This document shows, piece after piece, positions 12,797 to 24,738 of a DNA stretch of 64,000 nt (positions are counted from its first letter, which is position 1; each line of letters begins with the position of its first letter). The notes under the pieces are model-generated. The model worked only from the letters and a program-made list of their open reading frames with translations, had not been told where the DNA came from and ran no database searches. The translations under genes were made by a program, and so were the position numbers. Source of the DNA: Hybos culiciformis (Eukaryota > Arthropoda > Insecta > Diptera > Hybotidae); contig OZ023273.1 in assembly GCA_964007475.1 (NCBI GenBank), positions 82,686,598 through 82,750,597 of the forward strand, given 5' to 3'.

Positions 12797-13641
12797 TAGG
12801 GTTGTGATTTTTAGGTAATTACCTTTTTTCAGTCGTGCGTAATAACAGATTTTTATTAAAATATCTCCACGTTTCGAAAAATTTGCTGTAATTTGAGCCC
12901 AATATGTTAGCGACTTTTTCTACCTATTTCATGTTTTAGCGACTATTTCGACTTTTTTGACTTTTACTGACTTTTTTAAACATTTTTGACTTTTTTAGGA
13001 ACTATTTTACCAATTTTGTTCTTACATTAAAGGCCGTCATAATGAAAAACATGGATTTTTCAACTTTGAAAAAAATTTCAAACATAATATCTGGCAGAAG
13101 AATGATATTTGCGAGCAATATAACGTTCAGGAAATAATTCCCTTTAAGTATGGCCCTATTACTTCGACAGAAGTTGAAAGATCATTTTCTATACATAAAA
13201 ATCTTTTCAGATCTAACCGACAAAAATTTGAATTCGAAAATTTACGAAAGCATTTTGTAATTTATTGCAATAAATCAATCAATAATTAATAAACTCGTTT
13301 TTTCATTTTTATTTCAAAATCCATGTTCATTTTTTAAGTTTTTTGTGCAATGAAATTTATATTTTTTTTTAACTTTTAAATGAAATTGCTATATTAATAT
13401 ATTCGCACAATAAATAATAGGAAAATCCAAAATTATTATCTTTTTTATCATTCGTAGATTTGAAATTTTTGTATCAAAATCTAAATTTCTGTAAATTTTT
13501 CGGAAATTTTTTTTAACTATTTTTTTTAACTATTTTTTTAGCGACTTTTTTAGTGTCTTTTTTAGCGACTTTTTTTTGTTTTTTTAGGAACTTTTTAGGT
13601 GTCTAAACAAGGTTTTTGAGGAACTAAAATTCACAAGCCTA
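12797..13641 (+). mobile_element. 845-bp hAT deletion derivative with perfect 8-bp duplication (copy 1)
   Basis: The left end tagggttgtgatttttag and right end (reverse complement taggcttgtgaattttag) are matching terminal inverted repeats. Both sides are flanked by gtaattaa (12789-12796 and 13642-13649). A second copy in opposite orientation lies at 30672-31492. Both keep only the C-terminal transposase dimerisation region, so they share one internally deleted structure. The interior on both sides of the coding remnant is full of degenerate runs around gcgactttttt, forming subterminal repeats. Confidence 0.88.
13086..13289 (+). pseudogene. hAT transposase C-terminal dimerisation fragment
   Basis: The frame reads EIIPFKYGPITSTEVERSFS, then IHKNLFRSNRQKFEFENLRK and HFVIYCNKSINN before a stop at 13287. 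The TSTEVERSFS core and the following N-L-R-K and CN pattern are the conserved hAT C-terminal dimerisation domain. A one-base shift upstream separates it from residues that remain in frame in the 31-kb copy (NMISG). The DDE catalytic region and BED finger are absent. It is carried within the element at 12797-13641. Confidence 0.82.
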
Positions 13642-13666
13642 GTAATTAATAATTTGAATCCCAGGT

Positions 13667-15120
13667 CCCAGGACAACATACAGGCGGAACTATTGAAAAT
13701 TAATCCTGAACAAAGTGCCAGAATTATAACACCACTAATAATTGAAGCATGGCGTAGTGAAACGATACCACAAGATTGGAAGAAGGGAGTGATAATAAAA
13801 ATACCCAAGAAAGGTGACCTAACACAGTGCAATAATTGGAGAGGTATCACACTCCTCAACATCATCAACAAAATCATATCCACTATAATAATAAAAAGAA
13901 TTTCAAATCAAATAGAAGGTAACCTACGAGACAACCAGGTCGGATTCAGGCCCAAGAAAGGATGTAGCGACCAGACAAACACCCTAAGGATCATTGTGGA
14001 ACAATCAATTGAAATGCAATCTACACTCTACATTGGATTTGTATACTTCTGCAGGGTATTTGACACCATCAACAGAAATGCAATATGGAAGGCCATGAGG
14101 AAAAGGAAAATAAATGAAAAATACATTAGATTAATCCAGGAGCTATACAACAATGCAGAAAATGTGGTGGTACATGATGGAAAATATAGCGAAATACTAC
14201 ACTTCTCAGCTGGAGTAAAACAAGGCTGTACAATGTCTCCATCCCTGTTCAACATTGTACTGGATGACATAATGAAACAAACCACGGAACTCACAGAGGG
14301 CATAACATGGGGAACAGGAAAGTTAAATGACCTTGACTACGCAGATGACATTGCCCTAATAGCCAGCAATTATAATGATTTGCAAAGTAGTATAAATACG
14401 CTATCAGAAATAGCAAAGGCAGCCGGTTTAAGAATAAACATCAATAAAACCAAGATACTAAGAATAAATGACATCAATGCTGAACCAATAACTCTGGAAG
14501 GTGAATCAATAGAGGATGTAACTGAATTCACTTACTTAGGTACTATAATATCTAACAATGGAGGAACAGACATTGACATACAAAATAGAATAACAGCGGC
14601 CCGGAAAGCATTTGGTAGGCTATTCAAGATATGGAGATCAACACAGATAACACGTAGAACAAAAATACAAATATACAACGCTAGTGTCAAATCAGTGCTC
14701 CTATATGGATGCGAAACGTGGAGGATAACAAGAACCAATATGCAAAAACTACAAGTATTCCAGAACAAATGTTTACGAATAATATGTAAAATCTTCTGGC
14801 TCAATAGAATTCGTAACACCGACCTGTGGAATATAACAAATGTCATACAAATTGAAAAAGAAGTCAAGTCACGTAGATGGAAATGGGTAGGTCATACCTT
14901 AAGAAAACCAGAAAACGCAATAACACGACAAGCTGTACATTACCAGCCAAATGGCCAAAGAAGAAGAGGACGACCGTTTACAACATGGAAAAGAACAGTA
15001 GACGCTGAACTAAGAAACGCTAATCTAAGCTGGAACGAAATCGAAGAACTAGCGCAAGATAGAACGGAAGGCATGTGTTCGCAGCCTATGTTCCCTCGAG
15101 GAATGATAAAGGGAAATAAA
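13667..15120 (+). mobile_element. 5'-truncated non-LTR retrotransposon with 10-bp target duplication
   Basis: The sequence aatcccaggt lies directly before the insertion (13657-13666) and directly after its A-rich 3' end gataaagggaaataaa (15121-15130). This is the mark of target-primed reverse transcription. The element begins inside the reverse transcriptase domain and lacks the endonuclease, so it is 5'-truncated. It sits 8 bp beyond the target duplication of the hAT derivative at 12797-13641. The protein type (GHTLRKP and GRPxxTW C-terminal motifs) resembles an RTE/CR1-like group. The clade was not settled. Confidence 0.85.
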
Positions 15121-15171
15121 AATCCCAGGTATCCAAAATATATTGTTTTTTACTTCACTTTTACAAGCTAG
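13667..15171 (+). pseudogene. Reverse transcriptase, N-terminally truncated but open for about 500 codons
   Basis: The product would be an RNA-dependent DNA polymerase copying LINE RNA at nicked chromosomal DNA. The frame has no stop from 13654 to 15171. Visible RT blocks, numbered from 13654, are DNIQAELLK (about 8), a QVGFRPKKGCSDQ block near 95-107, GVKQGCTMSP at about 187, and the catalytic YADD at about 229-232 within LDYADDIALIA. The C-terminal part has LLYGCETWR, RRWKWVGHTLRKP and QRRRGRPFTTWKR, typical of this LINE type. The nominal start is TTG in flanking DNA, so there is no true start codon: the endonuclease and finger region are lost by 5' truncation. The last 17 codons run past the element into flanking DNA. 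The open frame suggests recent insertion. Confidence 0.88.
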
Positions 15172-15379
15172 TTTGTGTAGTTTTTGAGCCAAGGACACAC
15201 AGGGGAATGACATTTCTATTATAAATAATAAATTCTAAGTGGTCCATATTTATAAAAATAAAATTTTTTCGAGTGATTTAGACAAAATGGCATGTAATTG
15301 AAATATTGTTGTATTCGTTTAATTTTTATGCAAGCTTATATGAGTTATTTTTGCTAAGGACATAGAAAGTCGCTGTTTA

Positions 15380-15620
15380 GACTTTAGAGAAAATTACCCA
15401 TATACCAGCAGAATATATTGGCAAACAGTAGATGGAGTGCGCTATCTACGTGTAGCACGGATAGGAAAAACACCTGGCCGAATTATGACAAAAAAATAAC
15501 CGTGGAAATTCTTAATATGTAATATATTGCTAGAATCACGGCATGCCGTCATGAGGATGAAATGAGGATGAAAAAGAAATCTTCCATTTTATCTGCAAAT
15601 GTCCCGCCATATATATTAAT
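15380..15620 (+). pseudogene. LINE RNase H-distal remnant
   Basis: Plus-strand frames give KNTWPNYDKKITVEILNM, then after shifts ITACRHEDEM and EDEKEIFHFICKCPA. The last fits the E-E-E-T-x-x-H-x-x-C-x-C-P-A signature that follows RNase H in R1/Jockey-like LINE proteins. Several stops and shifts are present. It differs from the LINE ending at 15120 and stops where homology to another LINE 3' end begins (15609). Confidence 0.5.
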
Positions 15621-15796
15621 GATTTACTTATATTTAAATTATTTTTGTATATAATTTTTGTTTATTATTATTTTATTTTATTTTTAGTTTATTTTCTTTC
15701 TCATTATTGTTATTTTTTTTATTATTATTATTTTATATGGGTAATTTTGCTTGTATTAAGCATTTGTAGTAAATAAATAAATAAATTAAATAGCCC
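15609..15796 (+). mobile_element. 5'-truncated LINE 3'-UTR copy, same family as the 40.5-kb LINE
   Basis: About 185 bases match the reverse complement of 40549-40720 with few differences. Shared blocks include tttacttatatttaaatt, atttttgtatat and the tail of repeated aaat units. This is the 3' end of the Jockey-like LINE whose coding part lies at 40785-43070 on the opposite strand. The copy here is short and non-coding. Confidence 0.75.
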
Positions 15797-16245
15797 CGCT
15801 ACTTTACCGAATCAACCAGGCCATTGCTCGTTTATTTTTATTTTCAATGGCTGACGCATATCCAGTTACTTTGACAATTTGTTTCCAAATCAACATGTTG
15901 ATTGCACAGTTGATTCCTCATTTTAAAATTTTGTACTTGGGAAATGAAATTCTGATCGTCAAAGATTACTAAATTTTTAGATATTCCATATAGTATGTAA
16001 TCCCAATAATTTACTTGTGTAACAGATAATAATGGCATTTCTTGAATTTCCAAATTAACGATTTATTTTAATTGCCTCACATTTCTCTTGATATAGTTTC
16101 TCAATTCTTTATGCTTTTGACATTATTAGAAAAGAAAAAAAACAAACCATATATTCTTTCAAAAACTATATACATATATAATATTAAAACAATATTAAAA
16201 TTTTAACTAATGAAAGAAATGCCATATTTTCACAATTTTTAATAT

Positions 16246-16250
16246 GTATA

Positions 16251-16327
<77 letters not shown>
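16246..16327. repeat. (TA)n microsatellite
   Basis: About 40 TA dinucleotides with one early interruption. It creates artificial open frames reading alternating I and Y. Confidence 0.95.
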
Positions 16328-16329
<2 letters not shown>

Positions 16330-16333
<4 letters not shown>

Positions 16334-18550
16334 TTTGTTAGCTTGATATATATAAAATAATAATAATAATAGTTTGTTTGCGTGATTTAAGTATTTCATT
16401 TTTATTATACCATTATGTTTTTTTCTAACTTTATTATTTATTAAGTGGAGTTTTCTTGTTATTCCATTAGTAATACAAATGAAAAATTAGCATGCGGTAT
16501 AAAAATGATCGTATGGAGCGAGAAATAAATTTTATAATATCTATCTACTATGAGTTGTATATTAGTTTTTCTTTTTTCTTTTCTATTTAATTTTTTTTAA
16601 TAAATTGATGATTTTGTGTTTAATTTAGCAAATAGATAAAAAATTGAAAATATGAAAATATTTAGTTAATCATTATCATCTTGGGATGTAGATTGAGTAT
16701 AGAGTTGAAACTTAGACTAACTAGATGAACTTTATAGGAAATAAAATACCAGGCATCATTTCTGAGGAATTTAAAAAGTTAAGGTGTTTCAAAATCTATT
16801 TATTTTTTACAAATTGGACACATAGGACATTAAGAGTATTTTTCGGCCTTCAATTCCCTGTTTGGGTTTTAAAATTTTGATATTGAGTTATTTCCTTAAC
16901 GACTTTATTTCCCCAAACAAACATATTAAATGTATAGATGTTATTTGCAAAAACCGCATACAAATTCAGAAGAATATATTCTATGATTGTCATCTAATAT
17001 TTAACGAAACTGATAAAGTACTAAGAAAAATATTATGGCAGAAGGGAGCAGATGTTTTAACTCATAGCCAAGTTCAAAATTTACAATTGTTTTATCTAAA
17101 CATCTAAACATTTCAATTTCTAAGAGAAACTTATTAATTACAAAGTGATAAAATTTACAACAAGCGTCCACTGTTATCTAATCAGTGGCTGAATGAGATT
17201 TTTCTCATGTAAATATAATATGAATTTATGTTCAGCAAAAAAGAGTCAATTATGGCAAAAAAAAGTAGAAACATGGAAAAGTACACATTTTGGGAAGAAG
17301 AAATTGTCTAAAACTAGAGCTAGCTCTTAGAGATCTTGGAAATATGTATCGAACTGATTGACTTATCTCTTCTTGACTCAATACAGTGTATATTAACAAT
17401 ATTTTTATACCCTCTTCTCTTAGTAAACCAAAGAAAAAAGACTGACTGATAGTTTTTTAACAAAACCGATGTACGGTATAAAAAAAATGATAAATTCTAG
17501 TTTTTCCTTTTCGTGGATTCGCTAAGAAGTTTAACGTTAATTTTTTTATTTATTTTTTTTGATTGCTTAATTGAAAATTATCACCAAGTTTAAATTACAG
17601 CAGCCGGTATACATCAAATTAGAAAAAAAAATTTTTTTTTTTACAACACTGCACCTTGATTTTATTGCATTTAAAGCTAAAAAAAAAAATAAATAATAAT
17701 AAATTTATTCAAACATAAAACGTTTGAATTCAGATAACTACAATCACATCTGGTTAAAGAAACAAAAAAAAAAAACTTGCACTTTATGAAAATTTTGAAA
17801 ATTTTCTTATTCCGCATAAATACTTCATGCATGCCAAAAAACTATCTGCGAAATATAAAATTAAAAGATTTATTTTTATTTATCAATTAGGGATCGGTGC
17901 GGTGCGCTGTTCATTTGCTATTCTGAAGCTTTGGTTATTTATGTGGCAAATCATTCTGATCTCATTGGCCAGAAAATTCAATATTTAAAAATTTTGTAAA
18001 TTCTCGGCAATATTATTCTTAAAATTTGGTCCTAATTGGTATCAATTAACGGGTTTAGCGTATTAAATATTTCCAAATAATTTAATTGGAAAACAAAATA
18101 GACGGATTATTCTTTCACAAAAAAAATTTATGAACTTAAATTCTGAAAGGAAAAGAAAATTTTATGGCACTGCAATACCGTCGGCGGTGGCAGAATTGCC
18201 CGCACTTTTGTGATCAACTATTTTTATTAAAAATTATCATTCATACTTTATGATAAATGATGAATATCTTGCCGTTCGCAGTTAATATTGAAAATGTGCC
18301 AAATGAATTACAAAATCATAGACTTTAATCCAACTTTGATTTAAAAGAAATGTTAAAAGTGATGGTAATGAATTTGATAAAAAAATCGTGAATTCAGATA
18401 AATTTGAGATGATTAGAAATTTTGAATGATAAATTCTATCTTTATTTTCCATAACATTATGTTTCCGAACAATATTTTTGTTTGAAGAAGCTGAGACAAA
18501 ACCAAAACAAAGAAACTTTTTAACATATAAAATTCCTTTTTTTTGTTTTT
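16330..18550. other. No gene seen
   Basis: AT-rich DNA. The frame at 16862-17107 has mixed composition but no recognised domain, and no repeat boundary is visible. Confidence 0.5.
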
Positions 18551-18573
18551 TTATTGTTTTTTTGTATTTGTTT

Positions 18574-18745
18574 ACGATCACCCATCTAAGTACGAATCAC
18601 TCCGAGACATTGCTTAACCGCTGTGTTCAATGTGATTGTAGTCTTCCAATGAGCTATGTCAGTAATATATAACAATGTATTAAATAGAAATTTAAATTCG
18701 GTATCTATAAAATTTTATACATTTGTTTTAGTAATTTATACAAGC
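18574..18745 (-). repeat. Dispersed repeat with 5S-rRNA-like Pol III promoter (copy 1)
   Basis: Read on the minus strand, 18646 to 18574 contains cggttaagcaatgtctcgg and then cgtacttagatgggtgatcg. These match the order and spacing of 5S rRNA box A and box C (GTTAAGCxxCGTC and TAGTACTTxGATGGGTGACC), with the preceding cattgaacaca matching 5S about 20 bases further upstream after a deletion. An A-rich tail follows directly on the minus strand. Copy 2 at 38878-39040 keeps the same parts and shares about 90 additional bases on the other side (to aattcggtatctat). This fits a 5S-derived SINE or a 5S pseudogene retroposon. Confidence 0.6.
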
Positions 18746-18990
18746 ACTTGTATAAATTTTTAGATGATTTGTCGAAGTTTTCAAACAAACTTTATACATG
18801 GTTTTGGTAATTTATACAAGAATTTGGATAATTCAACAAATGCTCCGCTTGTATAAATCATCTAATTTTTTTTTGATGTTTTATCGAAGTTTTCATTTTA
18901 AAACAATGTATAATATTACCAATAACTTGTATAAAAAAACTATGATTTTGGAATTTAGCACAATTTTTTTTACCCAAGTCAACTTGTATA
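18700..18990. repeat. Imperfect tandem or inverted motif cluster
   Basis: The phrases tttatacat, gtaatttatacaag, cttgtataaat and tcgaagttttc recur about twice in order at roughly 100-130 base spacing. It adjoins the 5S-like repeat, as the 111-bp array does at the second copy. Confidence 0.5.
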
Positions 18991-19099
18991 ATATTATTAT
19001 AGTTTTTATTCTCAGTATTTTCAACTTTCCAGTCTCTATACCGCCTTCAACAGTCTTCTATACAGCAGATCCTCTTGCTAATTCTTTTTTAAGCTAGAA

Positions 19100-22000
19100 G
19101 TTTAATTAAATGATAAATAATTTAAATAATAAATTATTATATAAATTATTTGTACTTATTATTTTTTATATTTTGCCTTTTTTAGTCCCTCCTTTCAGCC
19201 TTACAATAAAAAAATGTAAGCTTAATATGCGAATTAAAAATTTAAATCACATCACATCAATTTTTTTATTTAATTGTTAAAAATACAAAAATTAATTTGA
19301 TTTCGCGGTCTTTAAGGAAAACAATGTGGTGTTGAATTATTTGACGTTTAGACATTAATTCATATTTAACTTAACCCTAGATAATATAGTTCGTTGTTTG
19401 ATAGTGCAGCAATTCAAAATTAATAATAATTGTTCCGAGCCCTAATTATATTCCCTAGTTATGTTTACATGTAAATAGTTAATTTTATTCCTTGAATAAA
19501 GTACTTCTTAGTTAAAAAAAAAAAATACAAAAAATACAGATAGGTATATACATTATATTACTATAAATATATATTATGCATATCTAATATTTTATTTATA
19601 TTAATTTTACATTGCGCGCATACAGTTCAAATGAGTCATAAAGTCAATGAAAAAAATTAAAGTGTCTGCACTGTTTTTATTTTGAATTTTTCCTAACTAA
19701 GCGCTGCTGCAATATAACAACAACAACATCAACTATAATATAACAATAAGAAAAACAAAATAACAGTGTGGCGGCGCGACTCCAGGCAATTTCTGTGCAC
19801 CTACACGTGAGGTTTGGTTTCAGGTTTTTGAACTTCCAATTCAGTATGATTTAAAATAACAAAAAAAAAAAATTAAAATAAAAACAGAAAATATATAAGT
19901 ACCTACAACATATACATATTTATGTATATATATTTATTATTTACCAACTGAAAATTAAATCGTATATAAATAATAAATACAATCAGCGTTAACTGTGTGG
20001 TCTGAAATAGTCAATCTAAAAAAAAAAAAAACAACAAAATATGTTTTTGAGATTTAAAATACAGGTATATCTGTTTTAATTATTATTAAAAAACATGATT
20101 AAGTGGTACTGCATAATGTTGAATATATATATATCATTTCCTATAACATACACATTATTTATAGTATGAATTTAATCAATGAAAAGAAACTATACATAAT
20201 AATAATAATAACAATAATTTTGGGGTGAAAATAATTTATTGCTTAACTATTTTTGATAGAAAAAAAGATATAAATTTAAAAAACTGTCACATTTTTATAA
20301 AATATAAGAAAAACATCTTCGAATTGTTTAATCAAACATTAATGTCAGATTTAGTTTAATTGATGGAAGAAATGCGAATATAAGATTTCTTACAATTTTT
20401 TAAATACAATATACCTATATATATTATCTATCAATAATGTCAAAATAAAAAAAATTCCGTTTTCATTTAAATTTTGTGTGAGATAAAAAATTTATTTGAC
20501 TTATTTTGTGGGCACTTTCTTTTGAGAAAACTAACTAACTTAATAATTTTGCAAAAATAATTTATGCATTATGATCCTTTAAATTTTAGACTGGATAAAA
20601 TTTCTTCGTTATTCAAAAATTAATGAATTAAAAGATTAGGCTTTTAGGAAGAAGACCTCTAAAAAATTTGAATTAAATCGGTTCAGTAGGACTTAAATTA
20701 TCATGGGTATCGTTTTAAAAAAGACAGTTTTGAGAAAAACGCGTTTAAAGTTTCACGTAAAGTTCCTCGCAGTCTAATTCATGAAATGATATTTTAGTAA
20801 AACAGTCATACATCCGAAAATAATTTGAATTTTCTAAAATCCTTTTTTAAACTTTGAAAATATGAAAAAAAAAAAAAGGATTTTTTCAAATTTCTAGACC
20901 AAAATACCCCCTTAAACCAAAATTGGATACTTATTTGTTACTATAATTTTGGATACTTATTTGTTACTATAATTATTAAAATAATTTCTGACATAAGTAA
21001 TTAAAACTAAATATTATTAGTTAATGAAATATTAAATAATATGAATGTCATGTCTTCAAACGTCTTTATTTTTAATTTTTCTTTTTATTGAAATTAAATA
21101 AATTCGTTTGTTTTAATGATCTAAGGCAGTTATTGTTTTTTTTTTCTCAAATCTTTTAAATTTAATTACAACAATGTTAGAAATAATTGATTTCATAAAG
21201 ATTTAATTCTAGATATATGCTTCGTAACCTTTCATATTAATTGAAAATAAACTTTCATATTCAAATTAATAAAGATACAAATTTTTTCCTAACTTTCGAT
21301 CTCCGGCATCAAATCCGGACTGATTCTTTAACTTCTGATTGATGATTCGTGAAACTAATTATTTGCAGTGTAACTAATGCGAGTGAATGTCGACTGCCAA
21401 AAATAAGGTAGGTTTAACTGTAAGTATTGTTTTCAGATTGATGACTATAGATCTATAGATACCATTTTAATGCTTTCCTTATTCAAATTAAAACAAACTC
21501 AGAATATTTTCTTTCTGAGCACCAGTAAAAGTTGTATTTAAAGGATCAACCACTTCCACTGACTGATTCTGAAGCTATATACGCTTTTTGCTCCGCCAAA
21601 TACTTACAACCACAAAATATAAATAAAGAAACAAGTGTGCGCTCGCAGTGCTGATAATTATATTCAATGAAGCTGAGTGAAACATCGAATATCAGTTAAA
21701 TAAATTTTATTATTTACATTTAAAACAATCAATTTACTCGTCATACATAATAAAAACTATTTTTACTCGAACTCCGAGCACCGGATATTACTATGTATGA
21801 ATAGTTATAATACAACTATTTTCTTATGCATAATCATCTCTTGACAAGCTAGGCCTAGCTATAATATAACAATGTCGCCAGCAATCTGTTATTTCATAAT
21901 TTTTAGAGTTTAAAAAATATAACGATAATAAATAAATATAAATATAAAGTTCTAAGTATGAATTTTGTTGTTCTAAAGAACCATTTATGGAATGTATTTT

Positions 22001-22550
22001 GAATGAGCTACTAAATTGTCTGCATTTCATACTTTATTTATTTATTTTTCATTTTTATAAATATTTTAAAAATAAATGTACTAATTCAATTCAATTTCTT
22101 GCATAATATTTTGTACATATATATATCAGAAAGCAAACAAAAAAAAAATACATGGGTACACATATTTTGTTAAGGAGATTTTATTTTTTATTTTATTTTT
22201 TTTATGTTAAGTCCAAGGACAAATTCACCTGTACCAGCATCAAGATTCATTAAAAATTCGCTGAAGAGAGAGAGAAAAAAATAAAAAAATTATAATAATA
22301 ATAATAATATTATTTGTAGAATAATATAATAAAGGATAAAAATAAAAGATAATAAAGAAAAACATGCAAGCCAGTTAAATAAACCCAATTTAATAAATGT
22401 CCATATAAGAAAAACATGAATATTTTTTAAAAATAATATAAAGTTAATTGTAATTCAACGGGATTTAGTTAATAGAATTCGGACACAATAGATGTGCTGA
22501 GTTGAGTGCAAATCGATGTGAAGTTTCAAGAAAGAAACGTATTATTAATC
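19100..22550. other. No gene seen
   Basis: AT-rich DNA with short (TA)n and (AAT)n runs. The only clear structure is the tandem duplication listed at 20923-20974. Slightly GC-richer patches at 19760-19850 and 21300-21650 show no recognisable coding. Confidence 0.5.
20923..20974. repeat. 26-bp tandem duplication
   Basis: Two adjacent copies of a 26-base unit starting ttggatacttatttg. They are almost identical, so the duplication is probably recent. Confidence 0.85.
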
Positions 22551-22552
22551 TA

Positions 22553-22936
22553 TTACCTAGTTTATATGGAGAGTTGAAACCTGTTGAATGATTTTTATAT
22601 ACCTCTCTTCAACTTTTTATTAGAATATTAATTTAACTATTCAGTCTCTATTGCACACTTCAACTAAACAGATTAAGGAATAAAATTATTATAATTTGAA
22701 ACAAACTTAGTTTTTATTAAGCAAAATCCAACAGGGTTCAACTAAATGTAAACGGGGGTTGAGTTAAAATAGAGTTAACTCTTTCCATGTAAACGGTTAA
22801 TCCTGTTTTAAAAGTAGGCAACATCAGTTTGTTTTGTTTCTTTTTTGTTCTCAGTTCAACCATATGTCTGTGACTACATCATGCAAACAGTTGACTTCAT
22901 TTCAACCATGGTTGGACTATCATGTTAACTAGGTAA
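22553..22936. mobile_element. MITE candidate with 16-bp inverted ends
   Basis: The left end ttacctagtttatatg and the right end (reverse complement ttacctagttaacatg) match at 14 of 16 positions. The interior carries many copies of gttgaa or ttcaac near both ends. No clean target duplication is evident and no coding sequence is present, so the superfamily is open. Confidence 0.45.
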
Positions 22937-22939
22937 GTA

Positions 22940-24735
22940 TCTGAACCCCGGCCGTTGCTTTTTTAGAGAACCTACAGTCAGATAGACAGACAAACAGAAA
23001 TTGTATTTCATATACATTGTTTCTCTTACTTTTCATTCGAGGCTAAAGCCGATGATAAATTAACTTATTAGAATAAATCGGTATAAAATATAAGTAAATT
23101 CACAAAAATGTCTTTAAATGTTTTTATCTGATAAGTAGAGCACAAACTATTCATGCCGTCTACAAAACCGTCATTTCGTTATCCCGTTTTCTCGCCTTAT
23201 ACAAATCTGGTTTCCGTCTGTCTACATTCAAAATTATTTATTTCTTGAAAAAAAAACGTATATGGACAGAGTTTAAATTCGATAATTTGTGAGTACTATG
23301 TATAGTTGCATCTGAAACTAAAGACAGTCTAGGAAATCAACAAACAATCGCACTACTTGAAAAATGTATGGGTATGAAAATGTGATCATTTTTATTATTA
23401 TTATTATTATTTTTTTGTTTTGGTTTTTCTCTTTAATAAGAATGAAATTAAGTAAAAATGTGTTTTTACCCGCAGCAAAGACAAGTGTATAATTCTGATG
23501 AAATAACCATAAGCGGTCGTCTATGGGATATTGTTCGTTAAGGAATTTTTTATTTCTCGTTCATTTTTTATTTTTTCAGTTTTTTTATTTAATTTTATTT
23601 GTTCTCAAAAAAAAAACACATTGTTGTCCTCCAACACCTTCGGAAACATAATTGTTCAGAAAAAAAAAAGGAAAACTATGATCAAGTTGCAACACCATAA
23701 AATTATTTTTATAAATTCGTAATACATATTTATTTGTTTATTCAATTAAAAAAAAAGAATAAAGTTATTGAACTTTATTAATTTTCCGATTATTTTCCAT
23801 ATTCCACTTCGAATTCTTTAAGAAAGAAGGTGAACAAAGGCGATCTAGAAATAATTTGTCTTCTTGCGGGCCACTAATAGAATTTATCAAGAACAATTTT
23901 AACTTAAATAATATGTTAATATTATATCATAAAGAAAGTATACATAAAAGAAATGATTTTATTCAAAATATAAAAAAAAATTATTAATAATAAAACGCAA
24001 AATATTGAAACATATGAAATCAGCACTTTAATGGAAAGTGCTAATTAGTGAAGCCATTTATTTTTCCAAAGTTTAATTTGAGTAACGACGTCAAGCTTTC
24101 AAATATATTAAGTTTCAATTAGCTTATTAAAATTATTGTTCTTTTGTCTATAATATTTTTTTCAAGCAAAATGTTAACACGTGCGGGGAATCAAAGCTGG
24201 GTTTAATATCATTTCGTCCAACATTGCTTTAAAAATATAATTTTGTTGTAATCTTTAACAGAGTTTTTCTCGAAGTTATTACAATATTTCTTTCTGTTGA
24301 TAATTTTCGGCTTAATTAATTCAATACTAACATAAATTGCTGTATTTTTTATTTTCCCAAATATCACTGAAAATTTTGTGAACATCATTAAACTTGTCGT
24401 ATTCTCTGAAGCTCGGGAAGGGGCAAAAAATGTTCATTAAAAACTATGCTTCATATTTAAAAGTGACCACACTAATCGCATACACTTTTCATTGACTATT
24501 CAACAAAATTATATATTAAATTATTGTTTTTATATAAATTTATTTTGTTTTTTAACAACTTTTATTCCATAATTTCCAAATAGAAAGGTCAGATAAGCTC
24601 ATTCAATTAGTTCATTTGATTGAAACCGTCAATCCAACCATAGCGAAAGAGCGAAATACTGAACCTCAACTTCATTTTTCGAACACTGAAATTAAAAATT
24701 TTAAAGTTTCAGATGAAAAATGAATTAATAGTAGA
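22940..24735. other. No gene seen
   Basis: AT-rich sequence with A/T runs. No coding frame with domain character was found. Confidence 0.5.
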
Positions 24736-24738
24736 TTA

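Noticed and set aside
13654..13656. TTG as true start of the reverse transcriptase
   Set aside because: It lies in flanking DNA just before the target duplication; the frame is 5'-truncated, not initiated there.
13667..13676. LTR retrotransposon or retrovirus as source of the RT
   Set aside because: No LTRs, gag, protease or integrase motifs; domain order and target duplication are those of a non-LTR element.
16184..16399. Frame with alternating I and Y
   Set aside because: Translation of a (TA)n microsatellite; the same applies at 34072-34494.
18574..18646. Functional 5S rRNA gene
   Set aside because: A block of about 20 bases between the 5' part and box A is missing, and the 3' third is replaced by an A-rich tail.
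22030..22330. Possible coding near A-rich gagagaga run
   Set aside because: Only low-complexity sequence.
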